Shown piece by piece: positions 63,314 to 64,000 of a DNA stretch of 64,000 nt; position 1 is the first letter of the stretch; each line of letters opens with the position of its first letter. Position numbers and translations under genes: made by a program. Below the pieces are notes generated by a model, which was not told the origin of the DNA, did no database searches, and saw only the letters and a list, made by a program, of their open reading frames with translations. Source of the stretch: Microbacterium oryzae (GTDB lineage: Bacteria; Actinomycetota; Actinomycetes; Actinomycetales; Microbacteriaceae); NCBI RefSeq assembly GCF_030406385.1, contig NZ_JAUEPM010000001.1:186001-250000 (forward strand), given 5' to 3'.

Positions 63314-63999
63314 GCCGCGAGCATGTACGCGTAGAAGTCATCGAGAGCAGATGCGCCGGGGAACAGTCCCGTGTATCCGCGCTTGAAGCTGACGTGCGTG
63401 TGCGGCCCGTAGCCCGCCTCGCTGCCCTTCCCGGACCCGCCGGAGTACGCGAGGACCTGCCCCTGCGTGACCGTCTGCCCGACGCTCACCTCGATGGTCG
63501 AGTTGTGGAGGAACCGGAACCAGTCGCCGGCATCCGTCACAAGGGTGACGTAGCGGCCCGCATCTCCCGAGGTCGAGGTCCAGGTGTCGACGATGGTCCC
63601 GGGGCCGGGTGCCCAGATGGGCGTCCCTGGTGGGCACCACCAGTCGATGCCCGGTTCCGCGGAGCCTCGCGCGACGTGCGCGGCGTAGTCGTCGCCTAGG
63701 GTCCAGGCGTTGGGGTCGACGGGGTAGATGTATCCGGCGGCGTTGTCGCCGGGCTCTCCCGGTGTGCCGGGGTTTCCCGGCCCGCCGCTCGCGAGCTTGA
63801 CGAGTCGGTTGTCGTCGTCAACTCCGAGGTATCGCCCGCCCGCTCCGTCAGGGACGCCGACAACGTAGATGCCCTCCTCGATGTTGGGATCCGTCTCTTC
63901 CACGAGGATCAGCGAGCGGCTCGATGTCGAGACCGCGACTTGCGTCTCCGTCAGCGTGACGTGCGTGCCGCCGGTGAACATCTCGATCTGTCCGCCGTC
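63310..63999 (-). CDS. phage tail protein with collagen-like segment and M23-like peptidase domain (5' end outside window)
   Basis: 229 residues are visible and the frame is open at the window edge. A short Gly-Pro collagen-like run (GPGNPGTPGEPGD) follows a beta-rich stretch. The C-terminal 140 residues resemble an M23 lysostaphin-type domain: GIDWWCPPGTPIWAPGPG, FRFLHNSTIEV, VSVGQTVTQGQVLAYSG and GPHTHVSF. The first zinc His (H-x-G-I-D) is replaced, reading EPGID, so zinc binding may be impaired. It may be a fibre with a wall-binding or weak hydrolase domain. Confidence 0.72.
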   Translation of the reverse strand, partial: DGGQIEMFTGGTHVTLTETQVAVSTSSRSLILVEETDPNIEEGIYVVGVPDGAGGRYLGVDDDNRLVKLASGGPGNPGTPGEPGDNAAGYIYPVDPNAWTLGDDYAAHVARGSAEPGIDWWCPPGTPIWAPGPGTIVDTWTSTSGDAGRYVTLVTDAGDWFRFLHNSTIEVSVGQTVTQGQVLAYSGGSGKGSEAGYGPHTHVSFKRGYTGLFPGASALDDFYAYMLAA

Positions 64000-64000
64000 G

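Larger units (their letters stand above)
52643..64000. mobile_element. prophage (left part; right end outside window)
   Basis: From the integrase at 52947 to the window edge the content is phage-like: tyrosine recombinase, small unknown genes, a tail/lysis operon on the minus strand with endolysin and holin, and plus-strand cargo genes. Host gene order ends with glnA at 52407. The left boundary is uncertain (about 52.45-52.95 kb); no att repeat or tRNA target was found here. Confidence 0.8.

Overview
The window is high-GC DNA of a Gram-positive actinobacterium. The best fit is a Microbacteriaceae member, probably Microbacterium or a close relative. This rests on the gene set: SepH, the dut/DUF3710/DUF3159/DUF3093/DUF4193 block, DUF3000 next to RNase D, SseA-SufE, DUF4191-RDD-glnA, a primary sigma factor with a Lys/Ala-rich N terminus, and topoisomerase IV (parC/parE). 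GTG starts, 4-nt ATGA/GTGA overlaps and leaderless start sites are frequent.

Chromosomal part (about 1-52.6 kb). 1-3.5 kb: end of a PLP aminotransferase-type (probably MocR-like) gene, then thrS and a HIT-family hydrolase. 3.5-4.3 kb: four tRNAs on the minus strand (Gly, Cys, Val, Gly) and tRNA-Val(CAC) on the plus strand. 4.3-10.7 kb: a five-gene nitrite assimilation operon (nirC, nirB, nirD, siroheme synthase, a HemD-wHTH fusion), each gene coupled to the next after nirB. 10.8-12.7 kb: a PemK-like protein and amtB, the latter behind a GlnR-type box. 12.9-18.4 kb: zapE, sseA-sufE, an alpha/beta hydrolase, DUF3000 and RNase D. 18.4-26.8 kb: fadA-fadB, dxs, acnA. 26.9-30.8 kb: dut-DUF3710-DUF3159, DUF3093, DUF4193, sepH. 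30.8-36.9 kb: a phosphatase-family protein, parC and parE. 37-42.2 kb: an unusual cluster of two unequal alanine-racemase-fold proteins, a divergent ATP-grasp protein and a CofE-like ligase coupled to sigA. 42.4-52.4 kb: PAC2 protein, pepA, lpdA, sucB, an unrecognised membrane protein, DUF4191, RDD and glnA with a textbook GlnR box.

Prophage part (about 52.6-64 kb, right end outside the window). A tyrosine integrase lies at the left edge, followed by several small unknown genes. A late operon then runs leftwards from the window edge: a collagen-like/M23-like tail protein, minor tail proteins, a sialate-esterase-like tail protein, an M15 endolysin, membrane proteins, a holin and a large SGNH/LamG-like protein. 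Two plus-strand cargo units with their own leaderless promoters sit inside this late operon. One is a ribbon-helix-helix protein plus a secreted Cys protein behind a promoter with a palindrome in its spacer.

Nitrogen genes (amtB, glnA, nir operon) recur in the window, and two of them carry GlnR-type sites. The most unusual chromosomal item is the racemase/ATP-grasp/CofE-like cluster. Its two racemase-like proteins each lack one of the two catalytic bases and appear complementary. I ran no searches; family names come from motif and context reading.
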